NCBI GenBank assembly: GCA_963803025.1
Contig: CAWDKZ010000001.1
Location: forward strand, 56,216-120,215
Length of the DNA: 64,000 nucleotides
Direction: 5' to 3'
Source of the DNA: Bog-793 sp963803025
GTDB lineage: Bacteria; Actinomycetota; Acidimicrobiia; Acidimicrobiales; Bog-793
Positions within the stretch are counted from its first letter, which is position 1. Each line of letters starts with the position of its first letter. This document shows, piece by piece, positions 15,368 through 23,954 of this stretch. Position numbers and translations under genes: made by a program. A model generated the notes under the pieces. That model worked only from the letters and a program-made list of their open reading frames with translations, ran no database searches and was not told the DNA's origin.

Positions 15368-17044
15368 CTAGGGTTTCTGACCAGGCCCGCAGTCCCGCCA
15401 ATCATCCGACCACCGATCATGCTCCCGGCGACCTGGCCGCCACCTGCGCTCCCACGCGTAAGCGAGCGGACTCGCGCCGGGAGGATTCCTCAAATGCCCT
15501 AACGAGTCACGTGTGGTGTGCAGTTCGCCAAGCGTCGGACCGTGAGATCGAGCAACCACCGCCAACGATCCTGGCTTAATCGCCCAAAACCCCGCGTCGA
15601 AGGCGCGATGGTGCAACGGGCAGAGAGGCAGGCCGTTGAGGTCCTCATCGTCTCCGTCCTGCGCCCAGGGACGAATATGCGCGGCATCGATCAACTCGAA
15701 GAGCGACACGTCGCAGACAGCGCAACATTGGTCATATCTCCCCAAGACCGCGTCCTTGAAACGGTCCTGGCCCGGTCGCACCTTCCGCAGCGCCAGTCGT
15801 TCTTCCCTCGTATCACCCGGACCAGACGGTCCGGTCGCGACCGTCTCCACCCCATCTCCACCTGCGGAATCTTCTCCGAACTTGATCAGCGCGCGCCCGG
15901 GGTCCGCGCTTAACTTCTCAACCCAGCCAAGTTCACATCTCGCGGAATCCAAGCCTTTCTCCGACGGCGCAACCACCAGGATGGGTATTCCGAAGTTCTG
16001 AGCCACCTCAAGTGCCGCCAAGTCTGAATCCGTACACGGAATCAGAATCTCGTCGTCCGGCATCTCAACGCGGTCGCCGCCCGCCACCACCGACACGGAC
16101 AACGCCACTGGCGAACCATCCAGAGTCATCCCCGTGCTGACTCGGGGCTCTCTCCATTCGATGCCAAGATGCACCATTTCGTCCGCCGTAATCTCTCTCG
16201 CCCCTGTGTCCCTGACGTCGGACCAAATTGCCAGCCGGCGATCGCGCTCTGAGCGCGCGTCAGCGCCAAGCCGCTCCTCCTCGTCGCGCTCGTACACAAC
16301 TGCGCGGCCCTGTTCGATGCCCATAAGATCCGCAGTCTTCGCCGCGCTCTGACTTTCGGCGTAGGTATCGAACCCGTACTGATCCCTGAGATCATCCGCG
16401 GAGGCCTGTATCCCGCGACCGTGCAAATGGGTAGCCATGCGGCGACTGACCTTCTCGGGGGTCACATTCCACAAACGCCCATCACCAAGCGGCTCGACCG
16501 CATCCAGGGCCTCAAGTACCTCGGGCTGTAATGGCACCTTCCTTTCTCGTCCGCGCCTCGCCTTGCGGATTCGGAGCCGCCCACCAAGACGATCCACGTC
16601 CTCAGTCGTGATGCCTGCGATCTCTTTCACCGAACACCCGGCACCAAGAGCAAGCCACAACCACGCGCGCATTTCCGCCGGTGCATCTGCAAACGCTTGC
16701 TCAATCTCCCAGGCCGCGACGCCTCGTGGGGCACTAGCCACGGTCGGCCGAGGCTCGACCCCGTCAGTCGGGTCCGACGGCAGCGATCCACGCGCTTTCG
16801 CCCATTGGTAGAAGCCACGAAGGGTGAACAAATACTCGTTCTGCGAGCCTCCTTGACGCTTGTTGAGCCGAAGCCATTCGTCGACGACCCGCCAGCGTTC
16901 CGGATTCTCAGACACAGCCCGGAGTCCCTGTTCCCGGTCGAACTTCTTCAGCTTCGAGCGTCTCGAACCCGCCGTGGTGAGATTGTCGTACGTCTCCGCG
17001 ACGTACGCCTCGATGAGGCCGATGTCAGGCGATAATTCCAACAT
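15368..17044 (-). CDS. Degenerate tyrosine recombinase fused to an HNH nuclease
   Basis: A 558-residue protein from ATG 17044 (preceded by ggtggaagca). Residues about 5-95 look like a SAM-like core-binding domain (YDNLTTAGSRRSKLKKF... EYLFTLRGFYQWAKARG). Residues 125-245 follow the tyrosine-recombinase fold, but box I reads GCSVKEIAGI where G-x-R-x-SE is expected, so the first Arg is missing. Box II keeps DLRDQYGF in place of H-x-x-R-H, and a candidate Tyr sits in AVVYERDEE. A linker domain of about 180 residues is unassigned. Residues 455-530 are a complete HNH domain: KVRPGQDRFKDAVL, CCAVCDVSL, DAAHIRPWAQ, LNGLPLC and HHRAFDAGF. The gene borders a tRNA-like end, so it was probably an integrase turned DNA-binding nuclease; a defence or element-control role is inferred. 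Confidence 0.75.
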   Translation of the reverse strand: MLELSPDIGLIEAYVAETYDNLTTAGSRRSKLKKFDREQGLRAVSENPERWRVVDEWLRLNKRQGGSQNEYLFTLRGFYQWAKARGSLPSDPTDGVEPRPTVASAPRGVAAWEIEQAFADAPAEMRAWLWLALGAGCSVKEIAGITTEDVDRLGGRLRIRKARRGRERKVPLQPEVLEALDAVEPLGDGRLWNVTPEKVSRRMATHLHGRGIQASADDLRDQYGFDTYAESQSAAKTADLMGIEQGRAVVYERDEEERLGADARSERDRRLAIWSDVRDTGAREITADEMVHLGIEWREPRVSTGMTLDGSPVALSVSVVAGGDRVEMPDDEILIPCTDSDLAALEVAQNFGIPILVVAPSEKGLDSARCELGWVEKLSADPGRALIKFGEDSAGGDGVETVATGPSGPGDTREERLALRKVRPGQDRFKDAVLGRYDQCCAVCDVSLFELIDAAHIRPWAQDGDDEDLNGLPLCPLHHRAFDAGFWAIKPGSLAVVARSHGPTLGELHTTRDSLGHLRNPPGASPLAYAWERRWRPGRREHDRWSDDWRDCGPGQKP

Positions 17045-17494
17045 TGCTTCCACCCCCGCTCCAGGCCGCACTCTAGGCACCCTGGTGCCGTCACGAAGGC
17101 GAGCAGGCCGTCTCTGGTAAGCCTCCTCTTGGAGGTTCACATCTCCACCCGGAAGAGTCGGCCCGGCCGCAGCGCGCCGCGAGGACGACCCTGCGACGCG
17201 CGCGGCACGAGCCCAGCACGGGCGAAAGGGGCTTCCGCCAACCCGCGCCGGACCCCCGGGACCGTGCCAAAGGATTCGCAGCCCGGGGGGATCATTGGGG
17301 AACCTTTCCAGGGTGACGCGCGCCGACACGGCGACCGCAAGCCATGACCACCCGAACCCCCGTGTGTCACACCGTGGTCACAGACGCTTGCGGATTGCTC
17401 CGGACAGCCGGTCATGGAACGGCGTGCTGGCCGCCGGAATTAGCCTTCTACCTGGACCGCAGCGGACCAGCCGGATGGGGCGGGACTAACCTGA
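17045..17494. other. Upstream region of the recombinase-HNH gene, no supported gene
   Basis: The recombinase frame stays open to 17329, but the extra 95 codons are Arg/Pro/Gly-rich and lack a good start, so they are not annotated. The rest holds promoter-sized spacer and nothing recognised. Confidence 0.4.
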
Positions 17495-17522
17495 CGGGAG
17501 TTCGAATCCCGCTCCGGGCACC
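17495..17522 (+). repeat. tRNA 3'-end-like sequence, possible attachment site
   Basis: CGGGA-GTTCGAA-TCCCG forms a T-arm-like hairpin followed by CTCCGGGCACC, the acceptor-end form of actinobacterial tRNAs. No anticodon arm or 5' half precedes it, so it is not a complete tRNA gene. Its position between the integrase-like gene and the conserved fab operon is where an integrated element would leave attR or attL. The T-loop alignment is slightly irregular, so this remains a suggestion. Confidence 0.4.
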
Positions 17523-17776
17523 GCCCGCACCGAAGGCGGCTCGAGAGGGGAACGTCGAACGCTGGCGCGCGTCATGCCCGCTCGGATCCCTCCGCGACCA
17601 CTCCGGTGTGATCGGCCCTCGGTGACTGCTCCGATGCTGGTCACGAGGTTTCGTTTAGCGTCGGCCGCCTTCGCTCCTTAGAGTGGCCGACACGTAACAA
17701 GCAAAGGACGTGGGGAGTCGAGTTCCCCCGGTGCCTCGCCCGGCACCGTGATCCGGAGTCCAAAGGGGGCGTTTGC
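17523..17776. other. fabD upstream region with two inverted repeats
   Basis: GTCGGCC (17660-17666) with GGCCGAC (17685-17691) and GGTGCC (17730-17735) with GGCACC (17742-17747) are the only structures seen. Either could be a regulator site for the fatty-acid operon or a hairpin in its leader. No gene is supported here. Confidence 0.4.
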
Positions 17777-19036
17777 TTGCTGGCGTTCACCTTTCCCGGC
17801 CAGGGCTCACAGCGCCCCGGCATGGGGACGAGCTGGCTCGACCACCCGTCGTTCGAGCTCGTCGAGCACGCGAGCGAGATCGTCGGGCGCGACGTCGCGT
17901 CGCTCCTCCTCGAGGCGGACGAGAAGACGCTGACGAACACCGTCAACGCGCAGCTCGCGACCTTCGTCACGAGCCTCGTCATCCTCGACGCGGCGGAACG
18001 GATCGGGCTCGAACCGGCGGCCTGCGCCGGCCACAGCCTCGGTGAGTACACCGCCCTCGTCGCGACCGGTGCCCTTTCCTACGAGGACGGTGTCGAGCTC
18101 GTCGCCGCACGCGGTGCCGCCATGGCCGAGGCCGCCGAGCACAACCCCGGGACGATGATGGCCGTGGTCGGGCTCGACGACGATGACGTCGAGATGGCCT
18201 GCGTGCGGGCCGAGGGCGAGGTCTGGGTCGCCAACTACAACGCGCCGGGCCAGGTCGTCATCGCCGGCGAGAACGACTCGGTCGAGCGCGCCGCGACGCT
18301 CGCCCGTAAAGCGGGCGCCAGGCGGGTTGTCGCCTTCCCCATCGGCGGGGCGTTCCACACACCGCTCATGGCGCCGGCGCGCGAGCGGCTGCGCAAGGCG
18401 CTCGCGGCGGTGACCTTCTTCGAGTCCGAGCCGGCAGTCGTCGCCAACGTCGACGCCAAGGCGCACCCCGACGGCGAGGACTGGCCGGGGCTGCTCTCGG
18501 CGCAGCTCTGCGCCCCGGTGCGCTGGCGTCAGAGCCTCGACACGCTGTTCCTCGCGGGGGCACGCACGTTCGTCGAGCTCGGACCGGGGGGCGTGCTCAC
18601 CGGACTCGCCAAGCGGGTGCTCCCGACGGGATCCGTCGTCAACTGCTCGGTCGCGACGCCCGCCGAGCTCGAAGCGCTCGTCGAGGCCCTCGCCGGCGCC
18701 GCGGCGCAGCGGCCGCCTGTCGAACGGCTCGTCGGCGAGCACTACTCGATGGTCGAGCGCTTGATCATCTCACCGGGGACCGGCCCGTTCCGGCCGTCCG
18801 TCACCTTCGCGGCCGCGGCGCCGAAACTCACCGGGTTGGGAAAGGACGAACCGGACGAGAAGGTCATCCACGTCGCGGTCGGCGACCTCGTCGGCTGGGC
18901 CGGCGAGACCGAGATCCGCTCCCCGTTCGCCGGCAGCCTGGCGGGCGTGCTCGTTCTCGCGGGTGAGCGCGTCGTGCACGGCCAGCCGGTGGCGTGGCTG
19001 CGGGCGCTGCCCGACGACGTCGAGGAGGTGCGTTGA
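17777..19036 (+). CDS. fabD: Malonyl-CoA:ACP transacylase with C-terminal lipoyl-like domain
   Basis: Transfers malonyl from CoA to ACP for type II fatty-acid synthesis in the cytosol. Catalytic elements are FPGQGSQ at 6-12, Ser87 in GHSLGEY, Arg112 and His194 in FHTPLM. The usual length is about 310; this protein has 419 residues. The extra C-terminus contains IHVAVGDLVGW ... EIRSPFAGSLAGVLVLAGE ... VHGQPVAWLR, a biotinyl/lipoyl-type hammerhead without the modified Lys. It starts at TTG 17777, with aaaggggg upstream and no nearer ATG or GTG. Its stop overlaps the fabH start (TGATG). It heads the operon fabD-fabH-fabG-acpP-fabF. Confidence 0.93.
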   Translation: MLAFTFPGQGSQRPGMGTSWLDHPSFELVEHASEIVGRDVASLLLEADEKTLTNTVNAQLATFVTSLVILDAAERIGLEPAACAGHSLGEYTALVATGALSYEDGVELVAARGAAMAEAAEHNPGTMMAVVGLDDDDVEMACVRAEGEVWVANYNAPGQVVIAGENDSVERAATLARKAGARRVVAFPIGGAFHTPLMAPARERLRKALAAVTFFESEPAVVANVDAKAHPDGEDWPGLLSAQLCAPVRWRQSLDTLFLAGARTFVELGPGGVLTGLAKRVLPTGSVVNCSVATPAELEALVEALAGAAAQRPPVERLVGEHYSMVERLIISPGTGPFRPSVTFAAAAPKLTGLGKDEPDEKVIHVAVGDLVGWAGETEIRSPFAGSLAGVLVLAGERVVHGQPVAWLRALPDDVEEVR

Positions 19037-19971
19037 TGGGAGCCGCGATCACCGGTTGGGGGTCGGCCCTGCCGGACAAGGTCCTCACGAACGCAGACTT
19101 CGAGGCGCGCCTCGACACCACCGACCAGTGGATCGTCGAACGGACCGGGATCAGGGAGCGCCACGTCGGCGGCACGACGCGCGGGCTCGCCATCGAGGCC
19201 GGGCAGACCGCGCTCGCGCGCGCCGGGCTGACGGGCGCGGACGTCGACCTCGTCATCGTGGCGACGACGACGCCGGACCAGACGCTCCCCGCGGCCTCGG
19301 CGAGCGTGCACCAGGCGCTCGGCTGCCGGGGTGGCGCGTTCGACCTCAACGCGGCTTGCGCCGGCTTCACCTACTCGCTCGTGCTCGCCGACTCGATGAT
19401 CGCCGCGGGCGTGCACCGCGCCCTCGTCATCGGGTCCGACACGCTGTCGCGGGTCACGGACTTCGAAGACCGCGCGACGGCGATCCTCTTCGGCGACGGC
19501 GCCGGCGCGGTCGTCGTCGAAGCCGGGGCGCGCGACGATCTCGTTCTCGCCTATGACCTCGGCGCCGACGGGACCGCCGTGCCGCTCCTCTTCGCCGATC
19601 TCGGCGGGTACATCGAGATGGACGGACGCGAGATCTTCCGGCGCGCCGTGCGGGCCGAGGTCGACTCGATCGGCAGGGTCTTCGCCGCGGCGGGGTGCAC
19701 CGCCGAGGACATCGCCCTCTTCGTCCCCCATCAAGCGAACGTGCGCATCATCGAAGCGGTGAACGAGCGGATCGGCATGCCCATGGATCGCACCGTCGTC
19801 GTCCTCGACCGCATCGGCAACACCTCGGCCGGTTCGATCCCGTTCGGCCTGTGTGACGCGGTCAACGCCGGGCGGGTCGCCGAGGGAGACCTCGTCCTGC
19901 TCTCGGGGTTCGGTGCCGGCATGACCTGGGCCTCGGTCGTCATCCGCTGGGGCCGCCGGGGGGTCGCGTGA
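19036..19971 (+). CDS. fabH: Beta-ketoacyl-ACP synthase III
   Basis: Starts fatty-acid chains by condensing an acyl-CoA with malonyl-ACP. A 311-residue protein with the triad Cys108 (NAACAGF), His232 (VPHQAN) and Asn262 (GNTSAGS). The ATG at 19036 overlaps the fabD stop and has gaggaggtgcg as ribosome-binding site; a longer frame from 18994 would start inside fabD and is rejected. Its stop region overlaps the GTG of fabG, consistent with coupled translation. Confidence 0.95.
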   Translation: MGAAITGWGSALPDKVLTNADFEARLDTTDQWIVERTGIRERHVGGTTRGLAIEAGQTALARAGLTGADVDLVIVATTTPDQTLPAASASVHQALGCRGGAFDLNAACAGFTYSLVLADSMIAAGVHRALVIGSDTLSRVTDFEDRATAILFGDGAGAVVVEAGARDDLVLAYDLGADGTAVPLLFADLGGYIEMDGREIFRRAVRAEVDSIGRVFAAAGCTAEDIALFVPHQANVRIIEAVNERIGMPMDRTVVVLDRIGNTSAGSIPFGLCDAVNAGRVAEGDLVLLSGFGAGMTWASVVIRWGRRGVA

Positions 19972-20696
19972 ACCGGGTCGTGTTCGTCACCGGGGGCTCG
20001 CGCGGGATCGGGCTCGCCTGTGCGCGCCGCTTCCAGGCCGACGGCGACAAGGTCGCCGTCACCTTCAAGACCGCGCCGCCCGACGACCTCGCCGGTGGCG
20101 CCGGTACGCTCCCCCTCTATCCCGTCGCCTGCGACGTCACCGACCCCGCGGCGGTCGGCGCGGCGTTCGACGCGGTCGAGGCCGGGCTCGGCAACGTCGA
20201 GGTCCTCGTGTGCGCCGCGGGCGTGACCGACGACGGGCTCGTGCTGCGCATGAGCGAAGAGCGCTGGGCGAGGGTCATCGGGACCGACCTCACCGCGACG
20301 TTCCGCGCCGCCAAGCGGGCGCTCGGCCCGATGCTGCGGGCGCGGTCGGGCCGGATCATCCTCATCTCGTCGGTCGTCGCCTACCTCGGCAACGCCGGAC
20401 AGGCGAACTACGCCGCCGCCAAGGCCGGTCAGATCGGCTTCGCCCGCTCGCTCGCCCGGGAGATCGCGGGCCGTTCCGTGACCGTGAACGTCGTCACGCC
20501 CGGCCTGGTGGCGACCGACATGCTCGCCGCCGTCTCCGCGGAGCAGACCGCCGCGCTCGCGGCGCGGATCCCCCTCGGGCGGGTCGCCGAACCCGACGAG
20601 ATCGCCTCGGCGGTGCACTTCCTCGCCTCGCCCGAGGCCGCCTACGTCACCGGCGCCGTCCTGGCGGTCGACGGCGGGCTCGGGATGGGACACTAG
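19968..20696 (+). CDS. fabG: 3-oxoacyl-ACP reductase
   Basis: NADPH-dependent short-chain dehydrogenase for the first reduction of the elongation cycle. A 242-residue protein with the cofactor motif TGGSRGIG at 8-15, CAAG near 82-85 and catalytic Ser135, Tyr148 and Lys152 (YAAAK). The C-terminus keeps the usual VTGAVLAVDGGLGMGH. GTG start in a GTGA overlap with fabH. Confidence 0.93.
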   Translation: MNRVVFVTGGSRGIGLACARRFQADGDKVAVTFKTAPPDDLAGGAGTLPLYPVACDVTDPAAVGAAFDAVEAGLGNVEVLVCAAGVTDDGLVLRMSEERWARVIGTDLTATFRAAKRALGPMLRARSGRIILISSVVAYLGNAGQANYAAAKAGQIGFARSLAREIAGRSVTVNVVTPGLVATDMLAAVSAEQTAALAARIPLGRVAEPDEIASAVHFLASPEAAYVTGAVLAVDGGLGMGH

Positions 20697-20777
20697 GCGT
20701 GCGGAGAAGACCCGACCGAGGCGACCGGCACGAAGCGCAGTCCGACAATCCACCGACGACGTGACGAGGAGCGAGCC

Positions 20778-21017
20778 GTGAGCGACGACGCGACGTTCGA
20801 GAAGTTCAGGAAGTGCGCCGTGGATGTGCTCCAGGTGCCCGAGGACAAGGTCGTGCCGGAGGCGAGCTTCGCCGACGACCTCAACGCCGACAGCCTCGAC
20901 CTCGTCGAGTTCGTCATGGCGCTCGAGGAGGCCTTCTCGATCACCGTCGACGAGACCGAGCTCGACGGGATCGACACCGTCGGCCAGGCCTACGAGCTCG
21001 TGGTCTCGAAGATCTGA
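20778..21017 (+). CDS. acpP: Acyl carrier protein
   Basis: A 79-residue acidic protein. Ser39 in NADSLDLVEF is the phosphopantetheine site. Starts at GTG 20778 with gaggagcgagcc upstream and ends one base into the fabF start (TGATG). Carries the growing chain between the enzymes encoded on either side. Length and fold are standard. Confidence 0.95.
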   Translation: MSDDATFEKFRKCAVDVLQVPEDKVVPEASFADDLNADSLDLVEFVMALEEAFSITVDETELDGIDTVGQAYELVVSKI

Positions 21018-22216
21018 TGGACCGGGGTCCCCGGCGCCGCGTCGTCGTCACGGGCCTCGGCGTCGTGGCGTCCTGCGGCATCGGCAAGGACGCCTTCTTC
21101 GCGGGCCTGTCCGGTCCCGCCGCCGAGGGCCCCCAGTGGGTCGACGAGTTCGACCCGTCGGTCTGGTACGACCCGAAGGAGGCCCGCCAGACGGACCGCT
21201 TCGCCCAGTTTTCCGTGGCCTCCGCCCAGCTCGCCCTCGACGACGCGGGCGAGCTCGGCACCGACCCGGACCGCTCCGGCGTGGTCTTCGGGACGGGGAC
21301 CGGCGGACTCGCCACGATCCAGGAGCAGATGGCCGTGTTGATCGCCAAGGGCCCGCGCCGGGTCTCGCCGCGGCTCGTGCCGATGATGATGGGCAACGCC
21401 GGCGCGGCGGCGATCTCGATCCGTTTCGGCTGGCGGGGACCGTGCGAGACGGTCGTCACGGCGTGCGCCTCGGCGACCCACGCCATCGGCGCCGCCTTCC
21501 GCCTCGTCGGCGACGGCCGTTGCGATGCCGTCATCGCCGGTGGGGCCGAGGCGGCGATCACCCCGTCCGGCGGCCTCGAAGCAGTCGGCATCGCCGCCTT
21601 CGCCAACATGACCGCACTGTCGACCTCGGGACACTCGCGGCCGTTCGACCGCCGGCGGGACGGCTTCGTCATCGCCGAGGGCGGCGGCGCGCTCATCCTC
21701 GAGGAGCTCGAGCACGCCCGCTCACGTGGCGCCCACCTCTACGCCGAGCTGCTCGGTGCCGCCTCGACCGCCGACGCCTACCACCTCACCGCCCCCGCGC
21801 CGGGGGGCGAGGGGGCCGTCGCCTGCATGGAACTCGCCCTTGAAGATGCCGGGATCGCGGCCGGCGACGTCGCCCACATCAACGGGCACGGCACGTCGAC
21901 GCCGCTCAACGACTTCGCCGAAGCCGAGGCGATCGAGAAGGTCTTCGGCCGACCGGGTCCCCCGGTCACCTCGATCAAGGGCGTCACGGGACACGCGCTC
22001 GGCGCCGCGGGCGCGCTCGAGGCCGTGGCGTCGATCCTCGCCATCGAGCACGGACTCATCCCGCCGACGGCGGGCCTCGAGGAGCAGGACCCCGAGATTC
22101 ACCTCGACATCGTCACCGGAACCGCCCGCCCCTTCACCCCGGGCCCCGTGCTCTCGAACAGCTTCGGTTTCGGGGGGCACAACGGATGTCTCGTGTTCGG
22201 CCCCGTGGCCCCCTGA
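21017..22216 (+). CDS. fabF: Beta-ketoacyl-ACP synthase II
   Basis: Elongating condensing enzyme. A 399-residue protein with Cys150 (TACASATHA), His291 (NGHGTSTPLND) and His326 (KGVTGHALGAAG), and the C-terminal FGFGGHN motif. The start ATG at 21017 overlaps the acpP stop; a longer frame from 20813 lies inside acpP and is discarded. The last 31 bp overlap the start of the next gene. Confidence 0.95.
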   Translation: MDRGPRRRVVVTGLGVVASCGIGKDAFFAGLSGPAAEGPQWVDEFDPSVWYDPKEARQTDRFAQFSVASAQLALDDAGELGTDPDRSGVVFGTGTGGLATIQEQMAVLIAKGPRRVSPRLVPMMMGNAGAAAISIRFGWRGPCETVVTACASATHAIGAAFRLVGDGRCDAVIAGGAEAAITPSGGLEAVGIAAFANMTALSTSGHSRPFDRRRDGFVIAEGGGALILEELEHARSRGAHLYAELLGAASTADAYHLTAPAPGGEGAVACMELALEDAGIAAGDVAHINGHGTSTPLNDFAEAEAIEKVFGRPGPPVTSIKGVTGHALGAAGALEAVASILAIEHGLIPPTAGLEEQDPEIHLDIVTGTARPFTPGPVLSNSFGFGGHNGCLVFGPVAP

Positions 22217-23874
22217 GCGCGTCCCCACCGCCGGGGGACCTGTCGGTCGGGGCGTTCTCGGACCATCCGCCCTGGCTCGTCGAGCCCGAGGACCTGCCGT
22301 GGCGGATCGGCCTCGATCTCGTGCGCGCCGAAACCCGTGCGGCCGTACCGGGTCTCGTCCGGCGGCACCGGCTCCCGCCGTGGCGCCGGATCGTGCGGGT
22401 GTCGGCGATCCTCGGCTGGGCGATCGCCGGCTGGTACCTGGCCGACCGGCGCAAGCAGGCACCGGAATCGCGGGCCGGGTTGTCGCGCCGACTCCGCTTC
22501 GCGTTCCAGCGGCTCGGTCCGACCTACATCAAGCTCGGCCAGATCCTCTCCTCGGGCGAGGGGATCTTCCCGCCCGAGCTCGTCGGCGAGTTCAAGCTGC
22601 TGCGCGACCGGGTCCCGGCTGAGTCCTTCGCAACCGTGCGCGAGTGCGTCGAGACCGATCTCGGCTGCTCCCTCGAGGAGGTGTTCTGCGAGTTCTCGCC
22701 CGAGCCCGTCGCCGCGGCCTCGATCGCCCAGGTGCACCGCGCCCGCCTCCACTCCGGCGAAGAAGTCGTCGTCAAGGTGCAGCGACCCCAGGTCGCCGCC
22801 CTCGTGAAGAACGACCTCGCCGTGATGAGCTTCCTCGCGCCGCACCTCGTCGGGCGGATCCCCATCGCCGTCCTCGCCAACCCACCGGCGCTCATCGAGC
22901 TGTTCGCCGAGACGATCGTCGAGGAGCTCGACTTCCGCCTCGAGGCCGAGAGCATGCTCGACATCGCCTCGGTCATCGCCGCGACCGAGCAGCGCACGAT
23001 CGTCGTGCCCCGGCCGCACCCCCGGCTCGTCACGCCGCGGGTGCTCGTCATGGAGCGCCTCGACGGCTTCGCCTGGGACGACGTCGGCGGGATGCAGAGC
23101 GCCGGGATCGCGACCGAGAAGGTGATGCGTGCCGCGATCGTCTCGTTCCTCGAAGGGGTGATGCTCTTCGGCGTGTTCCACGGCGACCTCCACGGCGGGA
23201 ACCTGCTCGTCCTTCCCGACGGGCGCGTCGCGTTGCTCGACTTCGGCATCACGGGACGCCTCGACGAGGGGAGCCGCCTGGCGTTCCTGCGCCTCGTGAT
23301 GGGAGCAATGATGAACGACGTGCGCGGCCAGGTCGCGGCGCTGCGCGACCTCGGCGCGCTCGGCGCGCACGCCGATCTCGACGAGGTGATCGCCGACCTC
23401 GGCCTCGACGGCCCGCCCGAGGATCTCGTCGCGATGAGCGCCGAGCAGTTGACGCGCCAGATGCGCGAGCTCACCAAGAAGCTCCTCGCTCACGGGGTGA
23501 AACTGCCCAAGGAGCTGATGCTGTTCGTGAAGAACATCTTGTTCCTTGACAGCGTCGTCGCCGTCCTCGCGCCGGACGTCGACTTGCTGAACGAGGTCGT
23601 CGAGGTCGCCGGGTACTTCGCCAGCCGCCACGGGGACCAGATCGCCCACGAGATCGGGATTGACCCCGCCCAGGCGGGGGGCGACCTCGACGGGGTGCGG
23701 GCGGCGATCGGCGTCTCGTCCGGAACCGAGCGGATCACCTACCGGGAGCTCCGGGCCCGGCGCGAGGCCGTCCGCCGCAAGCTCGGGCGCGACCGGCAGG
23801 TCGGGCGGGCGGGCGAGTCGACCCGGCCCGACGACGAGTCGAGCGGGCCCTCCCGGCGACGACCCGAGCCCTGA
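22186..23874 (+). CDS. UbiB/ABC1-family atypical kinase
   Basis: A 562-residue member of the ABC1/ADCK (UbiB, AarF) family, membrane-associated ATPases linked to quinone or lipid metabolism. Family marks are present: the KxGQ motif in YIKLGQILSS, the Ala-rich loop AAASIAQVH, VVVKVQRP with the Lys, HGDLHGGNLL and LDFGITG. A hydrophobic stretch near residues 70-85 (AILGWAIAGWYLA) may anchor it. It overlaps fabF by 31 bp and probably ends the fab transcript. Its Arg/Pro-rich tail (from about 530) is not conserved. Substrate unknown. Confidence 0.85.
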   Translation: MSRVRPRGPLSASPPPGDLSVGAFSDHPPWLVEPEDLPWRIGLDLVRAETRAAVPGLVRRHRLPPWRRIVRVSAILGWAIAGWYLADRRKQAPESRAGLSRRLRFAFQRLGPTYIKLGQILSSGEGIFPPELVGEFKLLRDRVPAESFATVRECVETDLGCSLEEVFCEFSPEPVAAASIAQVHRARLHSGEEVVVKVQRPQVAALVKNDLAVMSFLAPHLVGRIPIAVLANPPALIELFAETIVEELDFRLEAESMLDIASVIAATEQRTIVVPRPHPRLVTPRVLVMERLDGFAWDDVGGMQSAGIATEKVMRAAIVSFLEGVMLFGVFHGDLHGGNLLVLPDGRVALLDFGITGRLDEGSRLAFLRLVMGAMMNDVRGQVAALRDLGALGAHADLDEVIADLGLDGPPEDLVAMSAEQLTRQMRELTKKLLAHGVKLPKELMLFVKNILFLDSVVAVLAPDVDLLNEVVEVAGYFASRHGDQIAHEIGIDPAQAGGDLDGVRAAIGVSSGTERITYRELRARREAVRRKLGRDRQVGRAGESTRPDDESSGPSRRRPEP

Positions 23875-23954
23875 CGGCTACCCTGCGCCCCGGGGCGCTC
23901 GGCGTCGAGTCGGCGCCTTCGGCCGAACAACCCTTCGCAACCGAAAGACGGGCC

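Noticed and set aside
17440..17525. Complete tRNA gene
   Set aside because: Only the T-arm and acceptor end are recognisable; no anticodon arm, D-arm or matching 5' acceptor strand precedes it.
18994..19035. Longer start of fabH inside fabD
   Set aside because: It would add an Arg-rich extension; ATG 19036 has the overlap and ribosome-binding site.
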